A stretch of 32,823 nt of DNA from the NCBI GenBank assembly GCA_902469965.1, contig CABREP010000022.1, forward strand, positions 1 through 32,823. The letters run 5' to 3'. Below are positions 1 to 7,505 of the stretch, piece after piece. The notes below the pieces were generated by a model. That model searched no databases and was not told where the DNA came from. It saw nothing but the letters and a program-made list of their open reading frames with translations. Every line of letters begins with the position of its first letter. Position 1 is the stretch's first letter. Source of the DNA: Egerieimonas sp900552095 (GTDB lineage Bacteria; Bacillota; Clostridia; Lachnospirales; Lachnospiraceae). The position numbers were made by a program, and so were the translations under genes.

Positions 1-843
1 AGTGCTTCGGGCCACTTCCTCCCCCTGTATCCGGCTTTCTCCGGGAAATACATAAATCCCCCTCTCTTCCTCATAGAGCTCGCTGGCCGCTGCATCCAGA
101 GCAATCCCCACCTGCTCGCCGGGCTTATAGCCCGCCCGCTCTGCCGCTCTCACAATCAGACACAGGACATCCCGGGCAGTTCCAAGATCAGGCGCAAAGC
201 CGCCCTCATCTCCCACAGCCGTGGACATTCCTTCCTCCTTTAAAATTATCTTCAACCAGTGATAGATCTCTGCTCCCATTCTCAGGCCTTCCCTGAAACT
301 GAACGCTCCCAGAGGCATGATCATAAATTCCTGAAAATCCACAGTATTATCCGCATGCTTTCCACCATTTAAAATGTTCATCATCGGCACAGGAAGATGC
401 CTCGTATGCACCCCTCCCAGATACTGATACAGGGGAAGGCGAAGGGCTTTCGCCGCTGCCCGGGCTGTCGCCATGGAAACTCCCAGGGCTGCGTTTGCTC
501 CCAGATTTGATTTATTCTCCGTCCCGTCCTCTTCTGCCAGAAGCTGGTCAATGTACATTTGATTCAGCGCATTTTCTCCTACCAAAAGCTCCGCAATCTT
601 TGTGTTTACATTCTCCACTGCTTTTTTCACACCCAGCCCGCAGAATTCTTTTTCTCCATCCCGCAGTTCCACAGCTTCAAATTTTCCCGTGGAAGCACCG
701 GAAGGAACCAGTGCCCGCCCTGTACATCCGTCTATACCCATGATTCCTTCTCCTACTGTAACTTCTACCTCCACCGTAGGATTTCCTCTGGAATCCAGTA
801 CTTCTCTCGCATATACTCTCCGTATAGGTAAATAACGATACAT
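1..843 (-). CDS. eno: Enolase, N-terminal 281 residues (3' end outside window)
   Basis: Enolase converts 2-phosphoglycerate to phosphoenolpyruvate in the cytoplasm, the next-to-last step of glycolysis. The visible part opens with MYRYLPIRRVYAREVLDSRG and shows the family landmarks in order: DSRGNPTVEVEV (17-28), the mobile loop SGASTG (48-53), NGGKHADN (159-166), GDEGGF (211-216, with the general-base region Glu) and the metal ligand Asp250 in ALDAAASE. About 150 C-terminal residues, including the catalytic Lys, lie beyond base 1. The start has an AAGGAGG site just upstream. Both that site and the ATG lie in a hairpin (841-882) that begins 4 nt after the stop codon of the DUF2804 gene. No separate promoter was seen, so it is probably cotranscribed with that gene. 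Identity is certain; full length cannot be judged. Confidence 0.97.
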   Translation of the reverse strand, partial: MYRYLPIRRVYAREVLDSRGNPTVEVEVTVGEGIMGIDGCTGRALVPSGASTGKFEAVELRDGEKEFCGLGVKKAVENVNTKIAELLVGENALNQMYIDQLLAEEDGTENKSNLGANAALGVSMATARAAAKALRLPLYQYLGGVHTRHLPVPMMNILNGGKHADNTVDFQEFMIMPLGAFSFREGLRMGAEIYHWLKIILKEEGMSTAVGDEGGFAPDLGTARDVLCLIVRAAERAGYKPGEQVGIALDAAASELYEEERGIYVFPGESRIQGEEVARST

Positions 844-882
844 GGCAATACCTCCTTATCTTCTAAGGATAGTATTGCCATG
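841..882 (-). promoter_or_regulatory. Hairpin enclosing the eno Shine-Dalgarno and start codon
   Basis: On the minus strand an 11-bp arm CATGGCAATAC pairs perfectly with GTATTGCCATG, whose last three bases are the eno ATG. Inside lies a 3x2 internal loop, then a 5-bp stem CCTTA/TAAGG closed by GAAGA. The Shine-Dalgarno AAGGAGG is partly in the inner stem. No U-tract follows, so it is not an intrinsic terminator. The likely effect is to block initiation unless the hairpin is opened, for example by ribosomes ending on the gene just upstream. The structure is seen directly; the function is inferred. Confidence 0.75.
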
Positions 883-886
883 ACCC

Positions 887-1915
887 TTACCACTTATTCC
901 TGACTTTTTCCGCAAATCCTAACATCCGCTCTATCTTTATCTCCTCTTTCCCGTCCGGTTTCAAAATCCCGTCAAAATATCCGAAAACCTGGTGCTGATC
1001 GCTCAAAATCACTCCCGCTGAAGTATAGGCGCTTCGATCCAGAATCGGAGTAAAAAGCAATTCCGCCCGGCCGTCTGAGGAAGTAAACTTCCAGGGTTCC
1101 AGATATCTGGGCTTTCCTTCTTCTTCCCCGGGAATCTGAAAAGTGACCTGTTCCAGCTTAGAGGCTTTTCCGTCCACAAAGATCATATTTTCCGTAGCCT
1201 TTTCGGTATTTCCAAAGCCATAGCCCAGATTAAATCCCACAAGATGGTTCCCGCATCTTCCCATCAGTGCACTCCAGTACCAGGTGTTAGAATACGTCCA
1301 GACACCTCTTCCCCAGTCCAGAAGGCCCAAACTCGTTCCGGGTTCCAGAACAAAATGGCGCCCTTCAAACTCCACTGCTCCCCGGGCTCTCATTCCCACA
1401 ATTTTCTGATTATAATAAAAAGCTTTCTTCTTTTCAAAAGGAGTAGCGATCACCATGGAATCCTCCGGCTCTCTGGAAAGCTCAATCTTCATTTTTATGG
1501 GCTTCCCACAGGAAAAATCATCCATGCAGGCCCGCAGGATCCGTCGGTCTTTCTGCTTTTCAAAACTGAAATTCCATCCCTTCCCTCCTGCCCTCACATC
1601 CCCTGTCTCTGAAGACCAGGGCATATGAAGTCTTCCCATGGGCAGGAACAGCATAGGACTTTTCGTCACCTCTCTTCTTCCCTTAAAATCAAGGAAAGAA
1701 ATACTCACCAGTCCCATGTAGCTGTTATCCGCCACAGTAAGCGCTACACCGAAACTGTCATTATGGATCAGATAATAATCCCATTCTTTGATTCTGGTTT
1801 TCCCGGCTTTAATCCGGCTCCTGTCATATTCTTTCACCAGACTGGTGGCATATCCTGCTTCCGCCAGATTCCCGGAATCTTCCAGAAGCGGTCCCGGTTT
1901 TAATTTGTTCTGCAT
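887..1915 (-). CDS. DUF2804 family protein
   Basis: This 342-residue protein matches what I recall of the DUF2804 family, whose biochemical role is not established. No signal peptide or membrane segment is visible. It is rich in aromatic and beta-strand-like stretches, with motifs such as LDWGRGVWTYSNTWYWSA (about 199-216) and GFNLGYGFGNTEKATEN in the centre. The start MQNKLKPG has a GGGG-type ribosome site about 8 nt upstream. It lies between gpmI, which has a terminator-like hairpin after it, and eno, whose start hairpin begins 4 nt past this stop codon. That placement suggests its translation governs access to the eno start. A link to glycolysis is only positional. Family assignment is from recall of sequence features, not a search. 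Confidence 0.75.
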   Translation of the reverse strand: MQNKLKPGPLLEDSGNLAEAGYATSLVKEYDRSRIKAGKTRIKEWDYYLIHNDSFGVALTVADNSYMGLVSISFLDFKGRREVTKSPMLFLPMGRLHMPWSSETGDVRAGGKGWNFSFEKQKDRRILRACMDDFSCGKPIKMKIELSREPEDSMVIATPFEKKKAFYYNQKIVGMRARGAVEFEGRHFVLEPGTSLGLLDWGRGVWTYSNTWYWSALMGRCGNHLVGFNLGYGFGNTEKATENMIFVDGKASKLEQVTFQIPGEEEGKPRYLEPWKFTSSDGRAELLFTPILDRSAYTSAGVILSDQHQVFGYFDGILKPDGKEEIKIERMLGFAEKVRNKW

Positions 1916-1950
1916 CTGTCAGTCCCCGCTTTCCTTTTTATACACGAAAA

Positions 1951-1981
1951 CCCCGGGAAATATGAAATATATTTCCCGAGG
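1951..1981 (-). terminator. Terminator-like hairpin after gpmI
   Basis: A perfect 10-bp stem (CGGGAAATAT with ATATTTCCCG, loop GAAAT) can extend outward past one mismatch by two G-C pairs. On the minus strand it is followed by only four U residues. It lies 11 nt after the gpmI stop and 36 nt before the DUF2804 start, so it is probably a partial terminator that lowers read-through into DUF2804 and eno. Confidence 0.6.
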
Positions 1982-1991
1982 CCTCATTTTT

Positions 1992-3536
1992 TTATTTTCT
2001 TACAAGAAGCGATTTTCCTGTCATCTCTTTCGGCTGCTCCATGTCCATCAGCTCAATCAGAGTCGGCGCAATATCAGCCAGACATCCGCCCTCTCTTAAA
2101 CCGTAAGCCGGATCTGCATTTACCAGAATAAAGGGAACCGGATTGGTCGTATGCGCGGTGAAGGGATCGCCAGTCTCATAATCTACCAGCTGCTCCGCAT
2201 TTCCGTGATCTGCACAGATAAACATCTGACCGTTCACTTCCTTCACAGCCTCTACGGCTCTTCCCACACAGGCATCTACTGCCTCTACCGCCTTAATCGC
2301 AGCATCTTCCACTCCGGTATGTCCCACCATGTCCGGATTGGCAAAGTTAATGATGATCACATCGTATTTCTGAGATTTGATCGCTTCCACTAACTTGTCG
2401 CACACTTCATACGCACTCATCTCCGGTTTCATATCGTAGGTGGGAACCTTCGGGGATTTCACCAGGATACGGTCCTCTCCCTCATTGGGCTCTTCGATTC
2501 CGCCATTGAAGAAGAAAGTAACATGTGCATATTTCTCTGTCTCCGCAATGCGGGCCTGCGTCATGTGATTAGCTGCCAGGAACTGTCCGAATGTATTTTC
2601 AATGGAAACCTTATGGAACGCTACCTGTTTATTCTGGATCGTATCATCATAATCAGTAAAGCACACATAACACAGAGGCATGCGTTCGCCTCTTGCAAAT
2701 CCCTTGAACTCATCGTCGCAGAATGCGCGGGTCAGTTCGCGGGCCCGGTCCGGACGGAAGTTAAAGAAGATCACAGAGTCATTGGCAGAGATTTTTGCCA
2801 CCGGCTCGCCGTTTTCTTTCATCACGGTGGGAAGCATAAATTCATCTGTCTTATCATTGTCATAGGAAGCCTGGATAGCAGCTGCCGGATCCTCTCCGCC
2901 GTCCACGCCCTCACCCTTTGTCAGGGCATTAAAAGCCAGTTCCACGCGATCCCAGCGGTTATCACGATCCATCGCATAGTAACGTCCGGAGATCACTCCC
3001 ACTTTTCCTACGCCCAGTTCAGCCATCTTGGCTGTCAGTTCTTCCACATATCCTTTTCCGGATGCCGGCGGCGTATCCCGTCCATCCAGGAAACAGTGCA
3101 CATACACTTTCTCAAGGCCCTCTCTTTTGGCCAGCTCCAGCAGGCCATAGATGTGAGTATTGTGGCTGTGCACACCTCCGTCCGATACCAGGCCCATACA
3201 GTGCAGAGCGCTGTTGTGCTCTTTTGCATTTCTTACAGCTGCCAAAAGCGCCTCATTTTTGAAGAAATCGCCATCCTGAATCTCTTTGGTGATCCGGGTC
3301 AGTTCCTGGTATACGATACGGCCTGCGCCCATGTTCAGATGGCCTACCTCAGAATTTCCCATCTGTCCTTCGGGCAGTCCTACAGCCATGCCGGAGGCAT
3401 TTCCCTTTACAAAAGGATACTCTGCCTTCAAGCTGTCCATCACCGGAGTATTTGCCTCGCATACTGCGTTTGCCTTGCAGTTATCATTTAATCCATATCC
3501 ATCCAGAATCATTAAAACGGTGGGTTTTTTACTCAT
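1992..3536 (-). CDS. gpmI: 2,3-bisphosphoglycerate-independent phosphoglycerate mutase
   Basis: It interconverts 3- and 2-phosphoglycerate through a phosphoserine intermediate, using two manganese ions. At 514 residues it has the usual length. The N-terminus has VLMILDGYG with metal ligand Asp12, and the nucleophile Ser62 lies in GQMGNSEVGHLNMGAGR. The middle holds the phosphotransferase domain (DGRDTPP, SGRYYAMDRD). The C-terminal phosphatase-like part has NFANPDMVGHTG and CADHGNAE metal-binding motifs. The start is supported by AAGGAG about 10 nt upstream. A promoter (TTGAAA-16-TAAAAT) begins directly after the glnQ stop codon, so the gene can be expressed apart from the ABC transporter. 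It serves the same pathway as gap, pgk, tpiA and eno but is separated from tpiA by about 12 kb. Confidence 0.98.
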   Translation of the reverse strand: MSKKPTVLMILDGYGLNDNCKANAVCEANTPVMDSLKAEYPFVKGNASGMAVGLPEGQMGNSEVGHLNMGAGRIVYQELTRITKEIQDGDFFKNEALLAAVRNAKEHNSALHCMGLVSDGGVHSHNTHIYGLLELAKREGLEKVYVHCFLDGRDTPPASGKGYVEELTAKMAELGVGKVGVISGRYYAMDRDNRWDRVELAFNALTKGEGVDGGEDPAAAIQASYDNDKTDEFMLPTVMKENGEPVAKISANDSVIFFNFRPDRARELTRAFCDDEFKGFARGERMPLCYVCFTDYDDTIQNKQVAFHKVSIENTFGQFLAANHMTQARIAETEKYAHVTFFFNGGIEEPNEGEDRILVKSPKVPTYDMKPEMSAYEVCDKLVEAIKSQKYDVIIINFANPDMVGHTGVEDAAIKAVEAVDACVGRAVEAVKEVNGQMFICADHGNAEQLVDYETGDPFTAHTTNPVPFILVNADPAYGLREGGCLADIAPTLIELMDMEQPKEMTGKSLLVRK

Positions 3537-3578
3537 TATCTTTTATCTCCTTATGATCTTGTAATCATTGTCATTCTT

Positions 3579-3606
3579 ATTTTAACAGAAACTCCAGATT
3601 TTTCAA
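3579..3606 (-). promoter_or_regulatory. Promoter of gpmI
   Basis: The minus strand shows TTGAAA at 3606-3601 and TAAAAT at 3584-3579 with a 16-bp spacer, about 40 nt before the gpmI start. The -35 box abuts the glnQ stop codon. Confidence 0.65.
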
Positions 3607-4350
3607 CTACAAAACCTTCGCCAGAAATTCTTTTAACCGGGGATTGGAAGGATGCTCAAAAAATTCCTCCGGTGTATTTTCCTCCTGGATCTGAGCCTGG
3701 TCGATGAAAATAACCCGGGTCGCCACATTTCTGGCAAAGCCCATCTCATGGGTAACAACTACCATGGTCATTCCCGTCTGCGCCAGCTCCTTCATAATCT
3801 CCAGAACTTCGCCTACCATCTCAGGATCAAGGGCCGATGTGGGCTCATCAAAAAGCATAACATCCGGATTCATCGCCATGGCTCTGGCGATAGCGATCCG
3901 CTGCTTCTGACCGCCGGAAAGCTGATCCGGATAAGCGTCGGCCTTCTCCGGAAGCCCCACTCTGGCCAGAAGTTCCAGCGCCTTTTTCTCCGCCTCTTCC
4001 TTCGTCATCAGCTTCAGCGTCACAGGCGCCAGCATGATATTTTCTTTCACTGTCTTATGGGGAAACAGATTAAACTGCTGGAATACCATGCCGATCTTCT
4101 GACGATGCTTGTCGATATCCACACTCTTGCTGGTTATATCCACTCCCTCAAAGAAAATCTGGCCGCCAGTGGGAACCTCAAGCAGATTGAGAGACCGCAA
4201 AAAAGTGGATTTTCCGGAACCGGACGGTCCTATGATCGCTACCACTTCTCCCCTTCGGATATCTGTGGTAATTCCATCCAGTACCTTATTGTTTCCAAAA
4301 TATTTTTTCAAATCCTTAACCTGGATCAGTACTTCTCTTTTATCGCTCAT
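3607..4350 (-). CDS. glnQ: Polar amino acid ABC transporter, ATP-binding subunit
   Basis: This 247-residue ATPase powers amino acid import at the inner face of the membrane. It has the Walker A GPSGSGKST (41-49), Q-loop QQFNLFPH (91-98), signature LSGGQ (144-148), Walker B ending in DEP (168-170), and the switch His in VVTHEMGFA. Length and motif spacing are those of the GlnQ/HisP/ArtP class. Its start overlaps the end of the permease gene by 11 nt, and AGGAGG lies 10 nt upstream, so the two are translationally linked. Binding protein, permease and ATPase form a complete one-permease importer. The substrate is likely a polar amino acid or cystine, but the ATPase does not show which. Confidence 0.95.
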   Translation of the reverse strand: MSDKREVLIQVKDLKKYFGNNKVLDGITTDIRRGEVVAIIGPSGSGKSTFLRSLNLLEVPTGGQIFFEGVDITSKSVDIDKHRQKIGMVFQQFNLFPHKTVKENIMLAPVTLKLMTKEEAEKKALELLARVGLPEKADAYPDQLSGGQKQRIAIARAMAMNPDVMLFDEPTSALDPEMVGEVLEIMKELAQTGMTMVVVTHEMGFARNVATRVIFIDQAQIQEENTPEEFFEHPSNPRLKEFLAKVL

Positions 4351-5047
4351 TCTTTCTCAGCCTCCTCTCCAGTCTTGTCATAAAGAAGGTCAGTAGCATG
4401 GTCAGCGCCAGGTAAATCACAGCTGCTGCCAGCAGGGGAAGTACCGCATCAAAAGTACGGCTCTGGATTACCATAACTGCTTTTGTCAGATCCTGTACTC
4501 CGATATAGCCAATGATAGCCGTTTCTTTTACCAGCACGATCATCTCGTTTACCAGAGCGGGCAGCACATTTTTAAACGCCTGAGGCATCACGATCAGCCA
4601 CATGGTCTGACGGGAGCTTAAGCCGAGACTTCTCCCCGCTTCTGTCTGTCCATTATCGATCGCCATAATTCCGGAGCGGACAATCTCTGCCACGTATGCA
4701 CCGGAGTTGATACCAAAGGCAATACCGCCTACTACAATCTGATTCATATTCACAGACCCAAATACCACCAGGTACATAAAGAGGATCTGGATCATGCTGG
4801 GGGTACCTCGAATGATCGTCAGATATACTTTACAAATCACATTTAAAATCTTAAAATTCCCGTTTCTCTCATGAGAAGAGCGGATAATAGCAACCAGAAA
4901 TCCAATGATCACACCGATCAAAAGCGCAAGAAGTGTTACCAGGATCGTCACCTTCAGGCCATTTAGCAGCCACATCCACCTGTCATCTTTAATAAAATTC
5001 AGGTAAAAATCATTACCGAACTCCTGCAGGGATTCCATAAAATTCAT
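4340..5047 (-). CDS. Amino acid ABC transporter permease (HisM/GlnP type)
   Basis: This 235-residue membrane protein would form a homodimeric channel for the importer. Hydrophobic segments are visible from about 27-55 (GLKVTILVTLLALLIGVIIG), around 100-130, and 200-225. The family motif for contact with the ATPase is EAGRSLGLSSRQTMWLIVMPQA (about 137-158), with the expected EA and G spacing. The conserved GTPSMIQILF that precedes it is also present. Purine-rich ribosome sites AAGGAG and AGAAGGG precede the start. It follows the binding-protein gene after 77 nt that hold an imperfect hairpin, and overlaps the ATPase start by 11 nt. A single permease gene is usual for this class. Confidence 0.95.
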   Translation of the reverse strand: MNFMESLQEFGNDFYLNFIKDDRWMWLLNGLKVTILVTLLALLIGVIIGFLVAIIRSSHERNGNFKILNVICKVYLTIIRGTPSMIQILFMYLVVFGSVNMNQIVVGGIAFGINSGAYVAEIVRSGIMAIDNGQTEAGRSLGLSSRQTMWLIVMPQAFKNVLPALVNEMIVLVKETAIIGYIGVQDLTKAVMVIQSRTFDAVLPLLAAAVIYLALTMLLTFFMTRLERRLRKNER

Positions 5048-5073
5048 AATTTTTCCCTTCTCCTTTCGTCAGA

Positions 5074-5108
5074 AACAGGGCTGTTGGCAAAATGTCAGCA
5101 ACCCCGTT
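5074..5108 (-). other. Intergenic hairpin between binding protein and permease genes
   Basis: Arms 5074-5087 and 5093-5108 can form about 12 pairs with two G-U wobbles and one mismatch. No U-tract follows on the minus strand. Such hairpins often protect the binding-protein mRNA 3' end so that it outnumbers the membrane subunits. That role is inferred. Confidence 0.45.
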
Positions 5109-5124
5109 CTTCTTTTCTCTTATT

Positions 5125-5943
5125 TTATTTTCTTACAATAACAACCTGTGTTGCATTTGCGTAAGTATCGGAGAAGTCCGCATTCTCCAGACGCTCCTCT
5201 GTAACCGTCATACCTGCAGCTCCGAAATCTGCTTTTCCGGAAGCAATGGTAGGCAGAATGGAATCAAATTCCATATCCTGGATTTCCAGCTCATATCCCA
5301 GTCTATCGCAGATTGCTTTGGAGATATCAGCATCAATACCTACAACAGAATCTCCCTCATAGTACTCCCAGGGCTCAAACTCCGCATTGGTAGCCATCAC
5401 CAGTTTTCCGTTGGGATATTCCGTTCCTTCCGGAGTTTCATATACATAACTTCCCGGATCTCCCACATAATTGTTGATGATCTTATCCAGGGTTCCATCT
5501 TCCTTCAGCTCTTTTAAAGCGCTGCTTAACTTATCTTTCAGCTCTGTATTGCCTTTTTTCACTGCCAGTGCGTACTGCTCTTCCTCAAACAGTCCTTCGA
5601 TCACTTTCAGATCATCATTGGCCTCCACAAATTTTGCAGCCGGCTGAGAATCAATCACAACACAGTCCAGCTTTCCTGCCTTTAATGCCTGAACTGCCGC
5701 CGCTCCTTTGGGGAAACGCTGCATCTGGCTGTCTTCCTTAACGATATCGCTGCAGGTCAGATCGCCGGTGGTTCCGCTCTGTACACCAATCGTCAGATCT
5801 GCCAGATCTTCCTGGGAAGTGATCTCTACCTTTGCCGCACTGTCATCTGCTTTATCTTCTTTCTTCTCACCGCCGCAGGCTGCCATAGACACCATCATTG
5901 TTCCTGCCAGAAACAGGGACGCATATTTCTTCCAAGCTTTCAT
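5125..5943 (-). CDS. Amino acid-binding lipoprotein of ABC importer, circularly permuted
   Basis: This is a family 3 solute-binding protein with a lipoprotein signal (MKAWKKYASLFLAG, lipobox SMAAC, lipidated Cys23). The start at 5943 has GAGGAGG 6-7 nt upstream; an in-frame extension to 6030 lacks such a site. The sequence halves are in reversed order. The part that normally comes second (ITSQEDLADLTIGVQSGTTG, then VVIDSQPA and the helix KELKEDGTLDKIINNYVG) spans 41-161. A linker 162-179 follows, and then the part that normally starts the mature protein (KLVMATNAEFEPWEYYEG to TQVVIVRK) fills 180-272. Likely ligand residues are all kept: Arg251 in TVTEER, Thr58/Thr59 in SGTTG and Asp98 in VVIDSQ. 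The fold may survive because the native termini lie near each other in lobe 1. The substrate is probably a polar amino acid or cystine. Confidence 0.93.
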   Translation of the reverse strand: MKAWKKYASLFLAGTMMVSMAACGGEKKEDKADDSAAKVEITSQEDLADLTIGVQSGTTGDLTCSDIVKEDSQMQRFPKGAAAVQALKAGKLDCVVIDSQPAAKFVEANDDLKVIEGLFEEEQYALAVKKGNTELKDKLSSALKELKEDGTLDKIINNYVGDPGSYVYETPEGTEYPNGKLVMATNAEFEPWEYYEGDSVVGIDADISKAICDRLGYELEIQDMEFDSILPTIASGKADFGAAGMTVTEERLENADFSDTYANATQVVIVRK

Positions 5944-5961
5944 TTTTATCCTCCTCATGTG

Positions 5962-5977
5962 TTGCATATTTATGCAA
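5962..5977. promoter_or_regulatory. Palindrome downstream of the binding-protein promoter, possible operator
   Basis: TTGCATA-TT-TATGCAA is a perfect 7-bp inverted repeat. It sits 12 bp past the -10 box, near the expected transcription start, where a bound repressor would block initiation. No regulator gene for it is evident in the window. Confidence 0.45.
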
Positions 5978-5988
5978 ATCTGAGTCTT

Positions 5989-6016
5989 ATTATAGCAGTT
6001 ATTTCCCAAATTGCAA
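5989..6016 (-). promoter_or_regulatory. Promoter of the amino acid ABC operon
   Basis: The minus strand has TTGCAA at 6016-6011 and a consensus TATAAT at 5994-5989 with a 16-bp spacer. It lies about 45 nt before the chosen start of the binding-protein gene. Confidence 0.65.
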
Positions 6017-6074
6017 CCTGCATTTTCCACAAATATAAGGATTTTTTCTTTTTCTCCCTGTATATTTTTTATTT

Positions 6075-7379
6075 TTATGCATTCTCAGCGTCATATACCT
6101 GAATAACTGCTGAGATTTTATGCACCATAGACATACTCCTGAGTACCGTGAGGGCATCCTGGAAATACTGTTCTTCCACTTCGTCTGTGACGAAGACCAG
6201 TTCCGCCTCCCCCTCTTTTCTCACCTGCTTCTGGATCATCTGGGAAATTCCCACCTGATTGCCCGCAAATACCTGGGTAATTCCCGCCAGAACACCACAG
6301 CGGTCCTCGACCTTCATGCGAAGGAAATATTTATGACGGGCTTCTTCCGGACGCTTGATGGGAAGTTCTTTATAACAGGTGCAGCTGATACGCCCGCAGC
6401 AGCCGTGCAGAAGATTTCTTACCACATCAAATACATCACCTGCCACTGCACTGGCCGTAGGCATCTCCCCTGCTCCTCTTCCAAAGAACATGGCATCCTG
6501 CACTGCATCTCCCACCACAAAAATTGCATTATAACTGTCATTGACAGAGGCAAGCGGGTGTGCCCTGGGAATCAGCATGGGATGGACTCCCACCTCAATT
6601 CCGCTTTCGGTATTTTTAGCCATCCCCAGAAGTTTGATCACACATCCCAGTTCTCCGGCATATTGAATATCCTTCGCCGTAATTCCGGTGATTCCTTCTG
6701 TGACCACATCGGCAAAAGTCACCCTGGAATTGAAAGCGATCGATGCCAGGATCGCCATCTTTCTTCCTGCATCCAGCCCTTCCACATCCGCAGTGGGATC
6801 ACTTTCCGCATACCCCAGTCTGGTAGCCTCTGCCAGCGCTTCTTCAAACTCCATTCCTTCCTGGGTCATCTTAGTCAGAATGTAGTTCGTCGTGCCGTTT
6901 ACAATTCCCATAATTTCCTGAATTCTATTTCCCGCCAGGCACTGCTTCAGCGGACGGATAATCGGAATCCCGCCTCCTACTGCTGCTTCAAAAAGGAGAT
7001 CACAGCCTTTTTCCTTTGCCGTATCCAGAAGTTCTTTTCCATGCTCTGCCAGCAGATCCTTGTTGGCCGTGACTACGTGCTTTCCGGCTCTCAATGCCTC
7101 CAGAATATAGGTTCTGGCCGGCTCGATCTTTCCCATCAGCTCAATCACAATCTGTATCTGAGGATCTTCCAGAATCTCCTGCCAGTTATCTGTCAGCACG
7201 GAGGGATCTTCCACCTTTCCTGCCGCCTTTTCCAGATTTCTGACCAGAACCTTTTTAACCTCCACTACCGCTCCCAGCTTCGCTTCCATCTCTTCCCGCT
7301 GCCGTTTCAGGATCTTATAGGTTCCCCCTCCTACTGTTCCAAGCCCCAGCAGCGCTGCCTGAATCTTCTTGCCGCTCAT
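6075..7379 (-). CDS. hom: Homoserine dehydrogenase with C-terminal ACT domain
   Basis: It reduces aspartate semialdehyde to homoserine with NAD(P)H, the branch point toward threonine and methionine. The 434-residue length is normal for the ACT-bearing form. The N-terminal Rossmann motif is GLGTVGGG (12-19), followed by TANKDLLAEHG, the NGTTNYIL motif near 160, and ESDPTADVEGLDAGRK with catalytic acid residues. The last 90 residues (YFLRMKVEDRCGVLAGITQVF onward) form an ACT domain that usually mediates feedback inhibition by threonine. The promoter is strong (TTGAAA-17-TATAAT), and GAGGAG precedes the start. The ABC importer downstream has its own promoter. No thrB or thrC lies nearby, and no T-box or riboswitch fold is visible in the short leader. 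Confidence 0.97.
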   Translation of the reverse strand: MSGKKIQAALLGLGTVGGGTYKILKRQREEMEAKLGAVVEVKKVLVRNLEKAAGKVEDPSVLTDNWQEILEDPQIQIVIELMGKIEPARTYILEALRAGKHVVTANKDLLAEHGKELLDTAKEKGCDLLFEAAVGGGIPIIRPLKQCLAGNRIQEIMGIVNGTTNYILTKMTQEGMEFEEALAEATRLGYAESDPTADVEGLDAGRKMAILASIAFNSRVTFADVVTEGITGITAKDIQYAGELGCVIKLLGMAKNTESGIEVGVHPMLIPRAHPLASVNDSYNAIFVVGDAVQDAMFFGRGAGEMPTASAVAGDVFDVVRNLLHGCCGRISCTCYKELPIKRPEEARHKYFLRMKVEDRCGVLAGITQVFAGNQVGISQMIQKQVRKEGEAELVFVTDEVEEQYFQDALTVLRSMSMVHKISAVIQVYDAENA

Positions 7380-7435
7380 ATAAATCTCCTCTTTTCCTGA
7401 ACTTTACTTTTATGAAATCCTAATAATTAGTTCTT

Positions 7436-7464
7436 ATTATAATAGAAGAAAAGAGGTATTTCAA
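7436..7464 (-). promoter_or_regulatory. Promoter of hom
   Basis: TTGAAA (7464-7459) and TATAAT (7441-7436) are separated by exactly 17 bp on the minus strand, about 56 nt before the hom start codon. Confidence 0.75.
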
Positions 7465-7505
7465 TGCAAAAGTTCTATTACAGAAAAAGATAAAGCATTC
7501 TTCTC

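Noticed and set aside
2523..3491. Long open frame opposite gpmI (322 codons, plus strand)
   Set aside because: Antisense shadow of a well-supported gene; no ribosome site and no domain.
6120..7400. Long open frame opposite hom (426 codons, plus strand)
   Set aside because: It is the antisense shadow of a clear homoserine dehydrogenase; the translation is rich in Cys, His and Ser with no motif.
7380..7505. T-box or riboswitch in the hom leader
   Set aside because: The predicted leader is only about 50 nt and shows no specifier loop, T-box sequence or conserved aptamer.
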